This document shows, in pieces, positions 33,675 to 35,949 of a stretch of 35,949 nucleotides of DNA (position 1 is its first letter; every line of letters begins with the position of its first letter). Source of the DNA: Candidatus Sabulitectum sp. (lineage in GTDB: Bacteria; Fermentibacterota; Fermentibacteria; Fermentibacterales; Fermentibacteraceae); the NCBI GenBank assembly GCA_023145935.1, contig JAGLDB010000002.1, positions 1 through 35,949 on the forward strand, written 5' to 3'. The notes beneath the pieces are model-generated. The model was not told the origin of the DNA, did no database searches, and worked only from the letters and a program-made list of their open reading frames with translations. The position numbers and the translations under genes were made by a program.

Positions 33675-35949
33675 ATGGGTTCCCTTTTTCTGGCAATTGC
33701 CCTGACCGGTTCTGTTCTTACTCTGAACTGGTCCGGGGAGGATGTTCCGCTAATCCTGGAAACACCAATGGGAGACAGAATTCTCATGATTGGTGCACCT
33801 TCGGTGGGCACCCCCGGCGCACCCTTATTTCCCATGGTGCCACTCACAGTGGCGTTGCCGGAGGGAGCCGTTGCAGACAGTATCATAATTGTGAGTATTG
33901 AAACAATCCCTCTCTCGTATGACTTTATGCCAATGCCTGCACAGATCGGGGTTCCGATTTCAAGACCGGAAGATTTCAGGTTTACTTCTGCTGATGCTGA
34001 AGCTTTCTCAAAACAGGTGAGCAGTTCAGTCAGATTGACTGGTCAAGGTACCCTGATGGGGTATCCAGTCGCTGATATTCTCCTTAATCCAGTCTCATGG
34101 GACCCGAATACGCTCAATCTGAACTGGACTGAAGCTGCTGAACTTCAGCTTTATTATCATTTTGAAGCACAATCTCCGAGAGTACCCTCTCGAGGTATCG
34201 TAGGCGGAGCTATTGCATCCGGGATAGTACAGATCGCTGTAATAAATCCACATGACATGCCAGTTTCTGTTATTTCTTCAACAACAGAGCTTCCATGGGG
34301 GGAATACCTGATCATTGCTGATGACGCCCTTGCATCAGCGTTTGAACCTCTCGCTGAGTGGAAAACTCAAAAAGGCATACCTGCTGCAATAGTAGAGATG
34401 TCTTACATTACAGATGCATATTCCGGTGTGGATGATGCCCAGAAACTCAGATTCTTCCTCTCTGATATTTTTCAGGATTCACCCCCCACATTTATCCTTC
34501 TTGCTGGGGATACTCCGGGAATTCCTCACAGAAACTGTTATGCAACAGCGGAAGGCTATGAGGATTATCCTTCAGCAGACCTCTACTACCAGGACATGAA
34601 TGATACCGCACCAGGAGTTGATGCCTGGGATCTTGATGGAGATGGAATATGGGGCGAACTGAACGGCGAGGACAACATGGATTATCATCCGGACTATGTT
34701 CTTGGAAGGGCTTCAGTTGAAACTGCTGCAGAAGCCGAGATCTTTGTTAACAAGGTTATTGCATGGGAGAGCAGCCCGGATACCGATGACTGGTACAATT
34801 CCATGGGCTTTACAACGGAAATTCTCTGGAGCAGCCCGTATTGTCCTGGATCCGCAGGCAAGGAAAAAGTTGATGATCTTTACACCCCACCATCATGGAG
34901 CATTATCAAACTGTACGAGGATACCGGTACACAGAGCTATACTGCAACAATGGCTATGCTGAACACGGGAATGCAGTTTGTGAACCATGCAGGGCACGGC
35001 AGTACAAGTATGGTTTCTATCGGCTCCGGTTCACTGGGAAATTCAGAATTCATGGGACTTACCAATGTGTCGCAGAATGGTCGTCCTACAATCTGGAACA
35101 CCATCGCCTGTCTTTCCGGTTCATTTGACACAGGTACATGCCTTGCAGAGGCCTGGATCAGATCTCCCGGAGGTGGAGGTTTCTGTATAATGAACACCCG
35201 CTACGGCTGGGGTGAGCCCGCAGAGCCAGGTGATCAGTGGAGCGAGCTTGTGGATCAGGAATTCTTCGCTAACTTCTTTGTTGACGGTATGTATAATCTC
35301 GGCGTGGCTTACATGATGGCAAAAGATGATTTCATTGCTCTGATCCCCACAGATACTCACTATGACTGGATAGCGAAGAGCAACACATTGTTTGGTGATC
35401 CGGAACTTCCAATGTACTCTTCCGTTCCTCTTGAAATGGAAACAGGCAGCATATTCATGGCAGAAGGAGATCAGACTCTTTATGTGTCAGTTACCTCTGA
35501 CGGAACACCGCTTGCAAATGCAAGAGTCTGCCTTCTTCAGGGTGAGTGGGATGCCCCTGCTACATATGCTGTTGGTATAACAGATGCATCGGGTTCTGTA
35601 ACGCTTTCATGGGCAGACCCTATGCCTGGAGCTCCCGACGAAGCAAGAGTGACCGTATGGGCAAGAGATCATGTTCTGCTTACTGGAATGTACGTAGTTG
35701 GCAATATGGGAACTGGTGCTGGAAGTGAGCAGACAATTCCAACCCTGCAAATGAATTCTTCAAATCCTGTTACCGGCGATGCCAGTCTGGTATGGTCATT
35801 ACCAGGGTCAACCACAGGAGAGATTGCCATTGTCGATCTTGCTGGAAGAATAGTAACACACCACGAGCTCCAGGGGCTTCAGGGAGTGTTCAACTGGCAG
35901 GCACATGAGAATCCCGCAGGAATCTATTTCGCAAGGCTGACTACATCTG
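33675..35949 (+). CDS. Gingipain-like peptidase C25, runs off right edge
   Basis: At least 758 residues, with no stop before the window ends. A short signal peptide (MGSLFLAIALTGSVLTLNW) is followed by a C25 propeptide-like region (about 10-200), the caspase-fold catalytic domain (about 210-580) with the catalytic pair His441 (NHAGHGS) and Cys479 (NTIACLSGSFD), and an Asp-rich DLDGDGIW segment at about 317-324 that may bind calcium. After an Ig-like domain (about 590-660) comes a C-terminal region (about 690 onward: SLVWSLPG, AIVDLAGRIV, AGIYFARL), the start of a FlgD-like/type IX sorting domain. GGAGG (33665-33669) precedes the ATG, one base after the permease stop. Secreted, probably surface-bound cysteine endopeptidase; specificity cannot be read. 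Confidence 0.88.
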   Translation, partial: MGSLFLAIALTGSVLTLNWSGEDVPLILETPMGDRILMIGAPSVGTPGAPLFPMVPLTVALPEGAVADSIIIVSIETIPLSYDFMPMPAQIGVPISRPEDFRFTSADAEAFSKQVSSSVRLTGQGTLMGYPVADILLNPVSWDPNTLNLNWTEAAELQLYYHFEAQSPRVPSRGIVGGAIASGIVQIAVINPHDMPVSVISSTTELPWGEYLIIADDALASAFEPLAEWKTQKGIPAAIVEMSYITDAYSGVDDAQKLRFFLSDIFQDSPPTFILLAGDTPGIPHRNCYATAEGYEDYPSADLYYQDMNDTAPGVDAWDLDGDGIWGELNGEDNMDYHPDYVLGRASVETAAEAEIFVNKVIAWESSPDTDDWYNSMGFTTEILWSSPYCPGSAGKEKVDDLYTPPSWSIIKLYEDTGTQSYTATMAMLNTGMQFVNHAGHGSTSMVSIGSGSLGNSEFMGLTNVSQNGRPTIWNTIACLSGSFDTGTCLAEAWIRSPGGGGFCIMNTRYGWGEPAEPGDQWSELVDQEFFANFFVDGMYNLGVAYMMAKDDFIALIPTDTHYDWIAKSNTLFGDPELPMYSSVPLEMETGSIFMAEGDQTLYVSVTSDGTPLANARVCLLQGEWDAPATYAVGITDASGSVTLSWADPMPGAPDEARVTVWARDHVLLTGMYVVGNMGTGAGSEQTIPTLQMNSSNPVTGDASLVWSLPGSTTGEIAIVDLAGRIVTHHELQGLQGVFNWQAHENPAGIYFARLTTS

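Noticed and set aside
1..35949. CRISPR arrays, tRNA or rRNA genes, insertion sequences or phage genes.
   Set aside because: No regularly spaced repeats, transposase or integrase frames, or recognisable tRNA cloverleaf sequences were noticed; this was a reading by eye, so a short RNA gene could be missed.

Overview
The window (about 36 kb, moderate GC, tightly packed genes on both strands) looks like chromosomal DNA of a Gram-negative bacterium. Evidence for a double membrane is several lipoprotein signal peptides, an RND efflux pump with a periplasmic adaptor, a periplasmic DUF1007 protein, and two C-terminal domains of the FlgD-like/type IX secretion sorting kind (a peptidase C25 at the right edge, an esterase remnant near 9.0-9.4 kb). 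That mix suggests the FCB superphylum or a related candidate phylum such as Fermentibacterota, Cloacimonadota or Latescibacterota; no rRNA or universal marker gene is present to prove it. GTG and TTG starts are common here, most preceded by clear AGGAGG-like sites.

Layout. 0.3-9.0 kb: one five-gene signalling operon with overlapping stops and starts (giant Cache/PAS/GAF hybrid histidine kinase, CheR methyltransferase, REC-less CheB methylesterase, response regulator with a Cys-cluster tail, second hybrid kinase). 9.0-9.5 kb: remnant of a secreted esterase. 9.5-13.6 kb: YkvA-like membrane protein, DUF2202 ferritin-like protein, GmhB-like HAD phosphatase, exported-type amidohydrolase relative, an unknown protein and a first DUF6982-like protein. 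13.9-15.7 kb: three secreted or lipid-anchored unknowns. 15.9-18.6 kb: NicO metal exporter with DUF1007 partner, divergent PIMT-like methyltransferase, second DUF6982-like protein. 18.7-21.6 kb: a secreted dikinase-like protein with phosphohistidine and ATP-grasp domains, a small repeat protein and a lipoprotein. 21.6-24.8 kb: adenylate cyclase/AAA/TPR fusion. 24.9-29.7 kb: TetR regulator, membrane fusion lipoprotein and RND pump, with a strong promoter and a palindromic operator candidate. 29.7-31.6 kb: aminotransferase and bicupin, divergent from 31.7-35.9 kb: omega-amidase-like nitrilase, AI-2E/PerM-type permease and a gingipain-like peptidase that runs off the window.

How the genes may work together. 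The first operon has the parts of an adaptive phosphorelay: a membrane sensor, methylation and demethylation enzymes normally found with chemoreceptors, and six receiver domains beyond the two kinases' own catalytic cores, but no CheA, CheW or classical chemoreceptor. The strongest unusual candidates are that operon, with a repeated Glu/Gln-rich coiled coil that could be the methylation target, and the secreted dikinase whose domain order resembles plant glucan water dikinase rather than PEP synthase. The aminotransferase beside an omega-amidase relative fits the glutamine transaminase/omega-amidase pathway. All functional statements are homology-by-eye; none was tested by a database search.
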